From Ignavibacteria bacterium (GTDB lineage Bacteria; Bacteroidota; Ignavibacteria; Tepidaquicellales; Tepidaquicellaceae), in assembly GCA_016709315.1 (NCBI GenBank), contig JADJMZ010000007.1, positions 310,001 to 374,000 on the forward strand: 64,000 bases of DNA. The letters run 5' to 3'. A program made the translations under genes and the position numbers. Positions within the stretch are counted from its first letter, which is position 1; every line of letters starts with the position of its first letter. The notes below the pieces were generated by a model. That model was not told where the DNA came from and made no database searches. It saw nothing but the letters and a program-made list of their open reading frames with translations. Positions 28,337 through 38,300 of the stretch are shown here, in pieces.

Positions 28337-28348
28337 TTAAATAAAAAA

Positions 28349-28382
28349 AAAAGACTGAAAAGATTTCTCTCATCAGTCTTTT
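28349..28382 (-). terminator. Rho-independent terminator of the 28403-31212 gene
   Basis: AAAAGACTGA (28349-28358) pairs with TCAGTCTTTT (28373-28382) around an internal AAAGATTTCTCT. On the minus strand a run of T follows. Confidence 0.85.
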
Positions 28383-28402
28383 AATTTAAAAATTACTAAT
28401 TC

Positions 28403-31212
28403 TTATCTGCAGCCTAATCCTGTTATTCCGTTTGGATCATATAACTTGCTTGTTTCAGCAGCTCCTTTTGAAGGGATTCTGTTCTTGAAATTATATTTTG
28501 CATTCAGAAGATCTCTTTCCTGATTTTGCTTAAAGAGTATTTCCTGATTTAATGAATTTGCTCTCATTCCTGTTTCATATTTCTGTCTTTCAGCTTCTGT
28601 TTTGAATTCAGGCATTTGATCATTTTCATTCGGATTAATGGTTGGCGCTCCACCCGGAGGTCCTACCATTGTTACTCCCTGGTTGTTATCTACAATTGCA
28701 ACATCATCAGCATCAACAAAATTATCTCCGGTTACATCTTCTACAACATAACCTGACAATCCTGCAAATGCACCATTATCAACTAAGCTTAGATCTGAAC
28801 CGTCTATGATCTCGTCCTGAGTGATATCACCGCCGTACATACCGTAGTATGGAGGTATAGATTTTTCACTGTTTAGATATGTTCCCGCTAAGTTATTTAT
28901 TAAATCCAGTGTGAATGAACTGCCTCTTGTGTAAGCAAATCCGCCTGCTGTGCTCCAGGTTTTAATAGTGTTCCTGTGCTTAAATCCGAGATAATATGTA
29001 CCGTTAATGCATGTGTGAATGTAGCACCTCCGTTTATACATCCGAAGTTTGTCAGGATTTTTACTACAGAATCAACTGCTACATTCGGGAAATCAGTTCT
29101 GTAAAGATATATTCTTAATGTATCCGGTATGACACTCGTTGGACTTGGTCTGTAAAATCCTTCAGGCATTGCGCATAATGTATTGGCTACAGGAGATGCA
29201 AGTGACTGCAGACAGATATTATCCAGATAAAGATTGTTTCCGAATCCGCTCACAGCTTTGAATCTTATTTTGTCTGTTCCTGCAGGCAAAGCATAGTTCA
29301 TTGGCGCCCACTGACCGCCTGATGTAGGTGAAAAATCATTGATCCTTGCTACAGTGTTCAGCGGAGCTCCTCCGTTTTCATTACCCCATAACCTGGCAAG
29401 ATTTGTATATGTTGCGCCGCCGTTATTTGAAACTTCGATTATCAGAGAATCTGTATTTGTAAACCAAGGTGAATATGATCTGTCAAATGTTAAATATGTT
29501 CCTGCTGCTGTTGCTGCAAATTTATATGTTACAAGTGACTGGGAAGTACCTGCTGCAGCATTCCAGAAATCGAACTTTGCCGAACCTGTGCCCGATGCAT
29601 AAGCGCTCGGTGTCTGTCTTGACCAGTATTGCGTTCCTGTAAATTCCAGAAGCATATCGCTTGGAGGGAATGTAGCTGAGGAAAAATCCTGACATATTGT
29701 ACTTTTTGATATGTCGAGAGCTCCTGCCCAGCAGCTTGGTTTGTTGGAGCCAACCGGCGCTGCTTTGTCATCCATCCATACTGCTACGACTTTTCCGATA
29801 CTCTGTGTGATACCAATGTAATCACCCATATATCCGCCGCCGAATGGTGACATTTGCTTTGGTTTGAAATTGTGATCAGCGATCTTTACATCTCCCCATG
29901 TCGTGCCGCCGTCAAGTGATCTGGAAATATATACTGAACATGAATCTCCTACAGAAGGGAAATTTCTGTTGTCATAATATACAACATTTACTCCGCCATC
30001 TGAATCAACACATACAGCCGGGAAGAACTGAACTTTTCCGTTGCTTACTGCATCCTGATTTACTCTGATACCGCCTGACCAAGTTGTTCCGCCGTCGGAT
30101 GACCTGTGAAGAACAACGTCAGCGTCTGTTCCTGCCGGTGCCAGATTTATCTGACTGACAACTATGTAGATCCAGCCGTTTCTTACTCCGCCGGTTTTAT
30201 CTACTGCTATTCTCGGGAAACCGTTTGTTCTGATTCCCCAACCGTTAAATGAATTGGATCTGCTTCCGTTATCATCAAAAATGTTCTCTGTTGCAGTATA
30301 AGATGTTCCGCCGTTCACTGATTTAGCAAATCCTACAAAATCTTCAGTGAATGGTGATGAGGTTATACCTGCTGTCCAGGTAATATAAACATCTCCGTTA
30401 GGACCCACTGCCATATCATGACCCTGCGCATTATGTCCTGCAGGTGTTGCGTTTACTACTAAAGGTGCTGACCATGATACTCCTGAATTTAATGTTCTGG
30501 AAGTTCTTCCGTTTGCAGGAGCTGTTGAAAAACTTGTCCACGCAAAATAAGATTGCCCGTAATAAGGACTTGTCGGAGAATCATCAGTGGTTCCGAGATT
30601 CTTATCTGCATTTGCATCTGCAGATACCTGAACAGTTGTTGACCAGGTTGCACCGTTGTTAATTGACCTGTTGGCTCCCATTCCTGTTACTGCTCCGAAA
30701 TTGGAAGCACTCGTAAGATGTGTAAAAAGGAAAACACCGTTTTTGTCAATCATCGGACCCGGATCTCCTCTTTGATCAAGTGTACTTGCGCCTGGAAGTG
30801 TCTCTGTTCCCGTCCAGGTTACTCCGCCGTCTAATGAAACATAAACTCCGGAATTAATTTGTCCTGTGCTGAAGACATAAGCATTTGAAGATGCAAACAG
30901 AATGTTCCTGTTAGCAGGGCTGCTTACGATCGGTACTTCAGATTGTGAAAAATCGTTTGTTGCAGATGGATGAACCCTGACATTCGGATAAGTTACCATG
31001 ACGCCGATTGGAGTAATGGTTGTCTGCGGCTCTGTAGTGAATTGTCTTATTTCAGAATAAACTGTCGGCAGTGGTTTATAATCTCCTGAGAGATTTACCA
31101 CAGTCCTTGGATCCTGATTCCATCTCGGGTCATTATCTCCACCCGAAAATCCGGAATATGTGATCCATGAAGCTGTAAGAATTACAGCAAATAACAATAG
31201 CTTTAACTTCAT
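28403..31212 (-). pseudogene. Frameshifted BNR/sialidase-like propeller protein with dockerin-type module
   Basis: One gene in two frames. The 5' part (28900-31212, 770 codons as read) gives signal peptide, propeller (about 40-500), jelly roll (about 507-670, CQDFSSATFPPSDM...GNNLYLDNIC) and the beginning of the shared module up to THALT. The rest of the module (NGTYYLGFKHRNTIKTWS, GDITQDEIIDGSDLS, GDNFVDADDVA) and the PPGGAP tail with PEFKTEAERQKYET continue in another frame to 28403. Comparison with the 25439 gene (KALNGNYYLAFKH) shows that one base is missing near 29004: TTAACGG where TTAAACGG would restore the frame. Restored length would be about 936 residues. It could be a real inactivation, a phase-variation-like slip or an assembly error. 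Confidence 0.88.
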
Positions 31213-31288
31213 TTATTTCCCTTTCTTTTTTGTTTTAAAAAATATTTTTAAATTATCATTTGAATAATTTCTTTTTTAAAAATAAAAA

Positions 31289-31316
31289 GGGAGCAATTTT
31301 TTATTTATTGCTCCCA
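31289..31316 (-). terminator. Rho-independent terminator of the 31372-35688 gene
   Basis: GGGAGCAA (31289-31296) pairs with TTGCTCCC (31309-31316) with a 12-nt loop. On the minus strand it is followed by CTTTTTATTTTT. Confidence 0.85.
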
Positions 31317-31371
31317 ACTGTATTAGTTTCAGCTTATATTAATAATCTGATTATATACTCATGTTAAAAAA

Positions 31372-34300
31372 TTATTTATTACTGTCATTTGTTCTCTTTT
31401 TGTCATCGGTATTTCTAAGAACATTATTCTTTTTTATTGCTTTAGAACCTAATGAATTTTTTGATTTAATAAAAGTATTTAATTCGGGTCCTGCTCCCGG
31501 AGGTGTTTCAGCAAAAATGCCTACATTGTTATCAACAATTGAAAGATCTGTTGCATCCACAAAATAATCTCCGGTCAGATCTTCCGGAACGTATCCTGTA
31601 ACCCCAATAGTACTGGCGTTATCTACAAAGCTCAGATCAGATGCATCTATTGTTCTGTCATCGTTCACATCTCCGCTGTAGTTACAATACTTGGTTCCGA
31701 CAAGCTTTAGATTACTGTTGTATGCCTGAGTAACCGCAGTTGTGAAATTGTAACTGAAAGGTGATCCTGAAGTATAGGATTCTCCTCCTGCCTTGCTCCA
31801 TGTTTCTATGCCGTTCCTTGTCTTTACCTGCAGATAGTAAGTTCCTGAAGGCGCATTTGCAAAAAGAAATGATCCTGCAAATGTGACTGAATCAATTACT
31901 GATTTTGCAGAATCTACAATACTGTATGGCGGAGAAATATTTCTAAGATATACTCTTGATGTATCCCGAAGATTTAGTTTATTCAGACCCGTATTATAAA
32001 ATCCCTGTATTATCATTGTAATGGTTGAAGGTACTGAAAGTCCTACATTCAATCTAACTTTTACATCCTTGGCTGGAGTTACCGGATCATTTGATGAAAT
32101 TCTCAGTTTGCCTGTGTAAGTTCCGGCTGCAAGTGTGTTGTTGAAAAATTTTACATCAACATTCTGATTACTGCTCGGTGCTACAGTTCCTGCTAAAGGA
32201 TTTTCTGTGACCCATGGAAGTCCGCCCTTTTCAATTAATATTGCAAGATTATCATGAACGTAATTATTGTTGAATACCATCTGCAATCCGTCAGTGCTTG
32301 CAGAGTTTTCATTACCGATCGTTGCTGAATTCAATGGTGTTAAGGAAGTTAGATATTGAATATTTATTTTTCCGTTGTAATTCAGAATTATTTCAAATGT
32401 ATAAGGTCCCCCTGTACTGTAGTGAGGAACATCTTTATACTCAATAATGAATCTGTTATTTACAGCGTCATTGTAATAATAAATGGTTCCTGATGTTCTG
32501 ACATCAAGATCATCCCAGAATCCGTAAATTGCATTGTTAGGTTCTACTGCATCCGGTAATGCTGTATTTGAGTATGCAGCATTTGTTGAAGCTACATCAA
32601 ATGAAACCCAGCCGTTTGTACATATCTTTAGCTGTGAATAACTGTTTCCGTAATATGAAAATGGTGTCGGAAGCGCAACCACAACTGATCCGTCGTCCCC
32701 AGTTCCGTTTGTCCATGTTGTTATTGCAGTTCCGGTTCCTGATATATCCACCCAGTTAAAAGCAGGTCCTCCCGGCTCGTCACTGTCTTTCCAGATGTAA
32801 CCGAATACATCCGGTCCGCCTGAGCCGTCTGTTACATCCGGTCCGTGATATTTATCCCTGGCATCTTTGGTCTGATTCACCATTTCTGCAATTTGTTCTT
32901 TGCTAAAATTATTTTGCTGTTTAATATTATCAAATACTGCAGTTAGTTCTGTCAGAGACCAGTTCAATGCTGATCCTCCGGTATTTCCTATAAGTAGATT
33001 TCTTGTAGTTGAATCATTTCCTAAAGGCATATTTACAACAATTGAATCATAAGAAGATGTTACTACCGGCGGAGGAGGTGGAGGTATTCCTGCAACTTTA
33101 CAGATGCTGTCAATGTAAAGATTGTTTCCGAATCCGCTTTTCGCTGTAAATTTTATCATGTTAGTTCCTACAGGCAATGAGAAAGTTTTTGTCAGCCATT
33201 GTGAACTGGTCGGAGTAAACGCTGAACTAAGTGCAGTCGTAGTGTTTAATGTATTACTGTTACCTATAATAGCAGTAGTATTTCCGTACATTCTTACCAG
33301 AGATGAATATGTAGTTCCTGCGTTTGTAGATGATTCTATTATCAATGAATCTGTAGAACCTGTATATGGAGCATAAGCATTATGAAATTTAAGCGAATCA
33401 CCGTTTACTGATGATCCGAATGCAAGTGTTATTATTGATTCTATCGTTCCGCTGGGTGAACTCCAGAAATCATATTTTGCCGACCCTGCTCCAATCCCGT
33501 AACTGCTTACTGCATCCCGGGTCCAGTATGATCCTGTCGGGCTTAGAGTCCATAAATCCGGAGGGAACGTTGCTGAAGTAAATCCTTCGCATAGTGTTTG
33601 TTCTATTATTGTGAAATTGTATAACGCAGTTGAATCTTTGTGATGAGCTAAAGAATTATCCTGCGCAAATATTTTGTAATAAATTACATCTCCTAATACA
33701 ACATCAGCATTAATTGAATTGAAAGCTGCGCTGAAACTGCTTCCGCTTGTGTTTATTAGTTTGAACTGTTTGGTCGGAGTAGGTGTATTCTTATACCATT
33801 TTACCCATGCTGAGTCAATTCCAAGATTGTCAGTTACAGTAGCTCCGACTGTTGAAGGCCAGTATGGCTTGGCTTGATTTCCTAATGGTGTATGCGTAAT
33901 AACAGGATTTGTATTGTCTGTAGAAGCTATAAATGAATTCAAAACTAAAGGTGCTCCTGAAGGTGATGTTGAAATCCTGTTCAGACTGTCTGAAGTTTTT
34001 ATATAATATCTGTAAGTAGCTGCTGAGCCATTTGCAGGGATATTCGCTGTCCAGTTCGTTCCGCTTGAATTTGTCATAAGCAGACTGTCTGTTATTAAAG
34101 GATTATTTCTTGACCAGTATAATTTTGTCAGAGACGGATTAATACCAGAACCTGAAGGAGTGATTACACAGTTTACTGCATAATTTCCTGTAAGCTGTTC
34201 CGTATTTGGCAATGGCGTATGTGTAATTGAAGGTCCGATATCTATTGATGCTATCCATGCCTGATAAGAACCGGTTATGTCATCAGCCCAGTAAGGCCAG

Positions 34301-35688
34301 ATCTTTCCGTTACCGGAAGTTATTCCTATATAATCTCCCTGATAACCTGTAGCTAATCCGGATATTGGTTTTGGCATGAATTTATGATCGGAAACCAAAA
34401 TTTCTGACCACGTGCTTCCTCCGTCAATTGATCTTGACACATAAATTTGTGCAGAATCATTTGTCGGAATGTTCCGCGTATCATAATAATTTATATTTAC
34501 TCCGCCGTATTCATCAACTCTGACTGAAGGCATATACTGATATTTTCCGTTTCCGGCTGCATCCTGATTCACTCTTGATGATGTCCAGGTAGATCCGCTG
34601 TTTGTTGACCGGTGAAGTATTACATCTGATACATCTGTTGCAGGAGCAACTGTTTTTTCGGCTGTAACCACATAGATCCATCCGTTTCTTGCTCCGCCTG
34701 TTCTGTCAACATCAATTCTGGGAAATCCGTTTGTTCTTATGCTGTTGAACATACTTGCTGACCTGATACCGTTCATGTTATCAGCACTGTTTGTTGAAAC
34801 TGCCCAGGTAACTCCGCCGTCAAGCGATTTTGCAAATCCAAGGGAATCTTCAGTTGAATTTTGACCGTTAGTCGTACAGTTTGCCCAGACTACATAAACT
34901 TCTCCATTAGGTCCGATCCTTACATCACAACCCTGATGATGATGACCTGTAGAAGGCGGAGGACTGACAGGTGCAATTGTTGACCAGCTTACTCCGCCAT
35001 TTGTAGTAAATGAACTTACTATCCTGTTTGTATATGTTCCTGCGAATTCTGTATAAACAGTATAACTTCTTCCGTAATATGCGCTTGAAGGTGCGTCATC
35101 AGTTCCTGATAAATTTTTATCTGCGCTTGTTGATGCTCCTGGATAAGTTACTGTCGGAGCCCAGTTTATACCGTTGTTTGAAGAATAACTTGCACCCATT
35201 GAACCGGTTGTAGTAATATAAGACATTAAAAAAATTCCGTTCTTGTCAATCATCGGACCCGGATCTCCATAACTAAATCCGCCGTTATTCAAAGTATCGC
35301 TCCCAAACCATGATACTCCACCGTTAGTTGTTACATATACTCCGGTGCTGAATGTAGAACCCCCTCTGAATGTATTGGCTGAAGCAAGCATTATCAGCTG
35401 ATTGGAAGGATGTCTGGTAATTGGAACTTCGCTCTGAGTACCGGCGCTCGGATGGACTCTGAAGTTGGGTGAAACTGCATAAACACCGTTTGGTGTGGAA
35501 ATGTATCGGGTCGATGTGCTGAAAACAACATTATCATTCTGAGGTAATGGAACATATTCACTTTGCTGAATCATCCTTGTCATTCGGGAATCAATATTCC
35601 ATTTTTCGGGTCTGTCCTGTGACTTCTGACCCATGAACAAAATTAAACTTAATGATAAAACTGGCAGAAGAAATAAAAATTTTTTCAT
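31372..35688 (-). CDS. Large secreted BNR/sialidase-like multidomain protein with dockerin-type module
   Basis: 1438 residues, largest of the family. Signal peptide to MGQKS; propeller about 40-490 (VYVTTNGGVSWFG, KSLDGGVTW, RSIDGGSTW); two Ig-like domains about 492-700, nearly identical to those in the 21110 gene; jelly roll about 698-870; a Pro-rich linker; then a segment about 876-1225 with an ASPM/Hydin-like strand (NLLIGNTGGSALNWSL), an inserted NIDO-like part (TNGWVSFDV, YGFWDDLDVR) and LRISSNDPVTPAKDV. The shared module follows from about 1229 (GFYNTGLNK, YYLQVKTRNGIETWS, GDVNDDRTIDASDLS, GDYFVDATDLS), with a Lys/Asn-rich tail after PPGAGP. A GAAAGGGA site precedes the ATG. Likely a cell-surface protein; activity unknown. 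Confidence 0.86.
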   Translation of the reverse strand: MKKFLFLLPVLSLSLILFMGQKSQDRPEKWNIDSRMTRMIQQSEYVPLPQNDNVVFSTSTRYISTPNGVYAVSPNFRVHPSAGTQSEVPITRHPSNQLIMLASANTFRGGSTFSTGVYVTTNGGVSWFGSDTLNNGGFSYGDPGPMIDKNGIFLMSYITTTGSMGASYSSNNGINWAPTVTYPGASTSADKNLSGTDDAPSSAYYGRSYTVYTEFAGTYTNRIVSSFTTNGGVSWSTIAPVSPPPSTGHHHQGCDVRIGPNGEVYVVWANCTTNGQNSTEDSLGFAKSLDGGVTWAVSTNSADNMNGIRSASMFNSIRTNGFPRIDVDRTGGARNGWIYVVTAEKTVAPATDVSDVILHRSTNSGSTWTSSRVNQDAAGNGKYQYMPSVRVDEYGGVNINYYDTRNIPTNDSAQIYVSRSIDGGSTWSEILVSDHKFMPKPISGLATGYQGDYIGITSGNGKIWPYWADDITGSYQAWIASIDIGPSITHTPLPNTEQLTGNYAVNCVITPSGSGINPSLTKLYWSRNNPLITDSLLMTNSSGTNWTANIPANGSAATYRYYIKTSDSLNRISTSPSGAPLVLNSFIASTDNTNPVITHTPLGNQAKPYWPSTVGATVTDNLGIDSAWVKWYKNTPTPTKQFKLINTSGSSFSAAFNSINADVVLGDVIYYKIFAQDNSLAHHKDSTALYNFTIIEQTLCEGFTSATFPPDLWTLSPTGSYWTRDAVSSYGIGAGSAKYDFWSSPSGTIESIITLAFGSSVNGDSLKFHNAYAPYTGSTDSLIIESSTNAGTTYSSLVRMYGNTTAIIGNSNTLNTTTALSSAFTPTSSQWLTKTFSLPVGTNMIKFTAKSGFGNNLYIDSICKVAGIPPPPPPVVTSSYDSIVVNMPLGNDSTTRNLLIGNTGGSALNWSLTELTAVFDNIKQQNNFSKEQIAEMVNQTKDARDKYHGPDVTDGSGGPDVFGYIWKDSDEPGGPAFNWVDISGTGTAITTWTNGTGDDGSVVVALPTPFSYYGNSYSQLKICTNGWVSFDVASTNAAYSNTALPDAVEPNNAIYGFWDDLDVRTSGTIYYYNDAVNNRFIIEYKDVPHYSTGGPYTFEIILNYNGKINIQYLTSLTPLNSATIGNENSASTDGLQMVFNNNYVHDNLAILIEKGGLPWVTENPLAGTVAPSSNQNVDVKFFNNTLAAGTYTGKLRISSNDPVTPAKDVKVRLNVGLSVPSTITMIIQGFYNTGLNKLNLRDTSRVYLRNISPPYSIVDSAKSVIDSVTFAGSFLFANAPSGTYYLQVKTRNGIETWSKAGGESYTSGSPFSYNFTTAVTQAYNSNLKLVGTKYCNYSGDVNDDRTIDASDLSFVDNASTIGVTGYVPEDLTGDYFVDATDLSIVDNNVGIFAETPPGAGPELNTFIKSKNSLGSKAIKKNNVLRNTDDKKRTNDSNK

Positions 35689-36017
35689 TTTTTCCCTTTC
35701 TTGAAGTGTTTTATTTTTAGATGAGTTTCTGCAAAATATTCTTATTGATTTAAATAATCAACTGTAAATTATAAATATGTATACATTTTTTATTTGTTAT
35801 TCTGAACCTGATTAATATACCAATAATGTCTTCTGTATATTTTATTTATACATTTACTCAGATGTTACAATTCAAATTTTGTTACAATAATAATTTTGTG
35901 CATCTGAATTGTTTTATTATTTAATTGTCAGAAACTTCTTTACTGATTATGCTTATTAAAAATGTATGTCATTTATATTTTAATTTTTATAACAAATGAA
36001 TTTCATTAATTTGTATT
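35689..36017. other. Divergent AT-rich intergenic region
   Basis: 329 bases between the divergent 31372-35688 and 36018-37394 genes; both promoters must lie here. No gene, repeat or hairpin of note was seen. Confidence 0.5.
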
Positions 36018-37394
36018 ATGAAAATTTTAAAATCACATAACTATGTTTTTATGCAAAATTGTAATAATTCATATAAATCAGTATTTAAATTAAAAATATT
36101 TTATTTAATTTTATTGTTTCTCATTTTTATTAACAATATTGTTTATTCTCAGAATTACTGGATAAAAAATCCAAGTCCGACTTCGTTAATCCTTACAGAG
36201 GTTTATTTTATAAATAATAATACCGGATGGATCGCAGGTGATTCAGGCGCTGTATTCCGGACTACAGATCAGGGTTTAAACTGGATTAAGCAGAGTACTT
36301 ACGTTGACAATTATATTCTTAGCATTTTTTTTATTAATGAAAACACCGGCTGGGCAGTATCCTGGGATGTGTTTCCCGATTCAGGAAGTTTTTTCGGTAC
36401 AATAATGCTGCGAACTACAAACGGAGGTGATAACTGGGACAGGTCAATGTTCTCCGATTCCAATCGTTTTCTGAAATCTGTTTACTTCCTGGATCAGATG
36501 ACTGGATTTGCCGGAGGTGCTCCGGGCGGAGTTTTTAAAACTTCTGACGGAGGTATTAACTGGGCTCTTACAGAAACAGATTCTGCTTCTACTTTCATAT
36601 TGCCTGTGGAAAATTTTAAATTCTTAGATTCTCAGACAGGTTATGCATGCGGTGGTTTCAGAGATCTTGCAGGCTCAATGTGGAAAACTACTAATGGCGG
36701 GAACTTATGGAAAATTTCGATCGTAGGTCCTGAACCTTTAAATGATCTTTACATTAATAATTCAAACAAATTAATCGCTGTCGGCGGAGATTTTGAATAC
36801 GGATCGAGTTATGTTAAAACTACAAATTCGGGAGATAACTGGATTTATGACACGCTCGGAATTTTCGGTGTATCTTCTTCAATTGATTTCCGAAACAAAT
36901 CAGAAGCATGGATATCAGTAGGTCAGAAATTTGTCTACTCGCTTGACACAGGAAATTCATGGAGATCAGTCTTCACTCCTGACAGCATCAGAATTGAAGA
37001 CCTTTGCTTTACAGATACTTCTCACGGCTGGGCTGTAGGTTATAACGGATATGTTCTTAAATATTATAACCCTTCATCCGTTATTAATAATCATATTCAA
37101 TCTGCAAATCCGAATACATTTGTCCTTGAGCAGAATTATCCTAATCCTTTTAATCCAAAGACAATTATCAGATATCAGATAACGGAATATAGTAATGTAT
37201 CTTTAAAAGTATTTGACGCTTTGGGAAAAGAAGTTGTAACATTAATTAAAGAGAAACAAAACGCCGGTAATTATTCCGTTGAATTTGACACACGCATGAA
37301 TCAACAGGGTACCGATATACCAAGCGGTGTATATTTTTATAAATTGGAAACTGATAAATTTGTTCAGACTAAAGCAATGATTCTGTTGAAATAA
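36018..37394 (+). CDS. Secreted YCF48-like protein with T9SS type A sorting domain
   Basis: 458 residues. A hydrophobic segment (FYLILLFLIFINNIVYSQ) is the signal peptide. The true start may be the second Met (36051), since the first places a long polar stretch ahead of it. The propeller (about 50-355) has repeated NTGWIAGDSGAVFRTTDQG, TGFAGGAPGGVFKTSDGG and HGWAVGYNGYVLK units typical of YCF48-like proteins. The C-terminal T9SS domain (about 370-458) has NYPNPFNPKTIIRYQI, LKVFDALGKEVVTLI, SGVYFYKL and AMILLK. Exported across the outer membrane by T9SS; function unknown. It is a single gene converging on the outer-membrane barrel gene. Confidence 0.88.
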   Translation: MKILKSHNYVFMQNCNNSYKSVFKLKIFYLILLFLIFINNIVYSQNYWIKNPSPTSLILTEVYFINNNTGWIAGDSGAVFRTTDQGLNWIKQSTYVDNYILSIFFINENTGWAVSWDVFPDSGSFFGTIMLRTTNGGDNWDRSMFSDSNRFLKSVYFLDQMTGFAGGAPGGVFKTSDGGINWALTETDSASTFILPVENFKFLDSQTGYACGGFRDLAGSMWKTTNGGNLWKISIVGPEPLNDLYINNSNKLIAVGGDFEYGSSYVKTTNSGDNWIYDTLGIFGVSSSIDFRNKSEAWISVGQKFVYSLDTGNSWRSVFTPDSIRIEDLCFTDTSHGWAVGYNGYVLKYYNPSSVINNHIQSANPNTFVLEQNYPNPFNPKTIIRYQITEYSNVSLKVFDALGKEVVTLIKEKQNAGNYSVEFDTRMNQQGTDIPSGVYFYKLETDKFVQTKAMILLK

Positions 37395-37447
37395 AATTAA
37401 CCTGAAGTCAAATGTGTTTAGATTATCAGTAAATTTATAAAATAAAA

Positions 37448-37478
37448 AAGAGTCACTGCCGTATTTGCAGTGACTCTT
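37448..37478. terminator. Terminator between convergent genes
   Basis: A perfect 12-bp stem AAGAGTCACTGC (37448-37459) and GCAGTGACTCTT (37467-37478) with a 7-nt loop. The T run is best on the minus strand, for the 37518-38270 gene, but it also follows the plus-strand gene ending at 37394. Confidence 0.88.
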
Positions 37479-37517
37479 AAATAATAATTTTGATGCCTTA
37501 TTCTTTGTTAAGAACTT

Positions 37518-38270
37518 TTAAAAACCTACACTTATTCCTGTAAATCCTCCCCAGTTAACCGTGCTTAGCTTTTCGACAGAACTGGAACTCAATAAATTAT
37601 TAAGTCCTCCGTATTGTGCTTTTGTACCAAGTATGACTGCAACGAATGGATTTAGATAATATTTTCCCGTAAGTGTTCCGTTTAGACCAAAATCAAAATC
37701 CTTGAAACCGCTTACTGCATTTTCTGCATTAAGAAGTATTCCGAAATATGGTCCGCCGGTGAATGAGATTCCAACCTTATCAGAAACCATTGTACTGTAA
37801 TTTATATTCAAAGGAATATTCAGATAACTGTTATTAAGGTCCTGCACTAATGAATCTCCGGTCGTAAGCGGATTTGCATACGGGACGGTTATTCCGAAAT
37901 TTTTCTTTGTGAAATCAAGACCTGTGGTAAAATTTAAAATATTAAACAGATTAAGATTTAGTAGAGCGCCAAACTGAAAGCCGCCCTTTGATTCAGTATT
38001 CACTGTATTCGAAGTAGATTTTTCGCTCACATTTGCGCTGGTTGTACCGTATCCGACCTGAAAGTCTATTGAAGCGCCGATAAAACTGCCAGCAATCTTC
38101 TTATGCATTTTTAAAGCTGCATTATAATCTTTTGAAAATATTTCCTTTGAATAATCTTTTGATGAATTTATTTTCAGCTTCGGATCAAAATTTATTTCTG
38201 CTGACGAATAAGATGAACTGATTATCATTAAACAGAATAATATCAATGAAGCTAGTGATGTTCTTTTCAT
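37518..38270 (-). CDS. Outer-membrane beta-barrel protein (PorT-like)
   Basis: 250 residues with a signal peptide (MKRTSLASLILFCLMIISSSYSSA), a short helical plug-like stretch, then alternating amphipathic strands (GASIDFQVGYGT, GFQFGALLNLNLFNILNFTTGLDF, LNIPLNINYS, GISFTGGPYFGILLNA) and a C-terminal aromatic residue in GGFTGISVGF. This matches the outer membrane beta-barrel/PorT-like families common in Bacteroidota. It is 30 nt downstream of the ABC-F gene and may be co-transcribed. The specific role cannot be read from sequence. Confidence 0.75.
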   Translation of the reverse strand: MKRTSLASLILFCLMIISSSYSSAEINFDPKLKINSSKDYSKEIFSKDYNAALKMHKKIAGSFIGASIDFQVGYGTTSANVSEKSTSNTVNTESKGGFQFGALLNLNLFNILNFTTGLDFTKKNFGITVPYANPLTTGDSLVQDLNNSYLNIPLNINYSTMVSDKVGISFTGGPYFGILLNAENAVSGFKDFDFGLNGTLTGKYYLNPFVAVILGTKAQYGGLNNLLSSSSVEKLSTVNWGGFTGISVGF

Positions 38271-38300
38271 TTTCTTTAATTTATTTGATTAAAAATTATT

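Noticed and set aside
11724..35688. Calling the propeller proteins exo-sialidases
   Set aside because: Asp boxes and the propeller are clear, but the arginine triad, Tyr/Glu pair and RIP motif of sialidases could not be identified, so only a BNR/sialidase-like fold is claimed.
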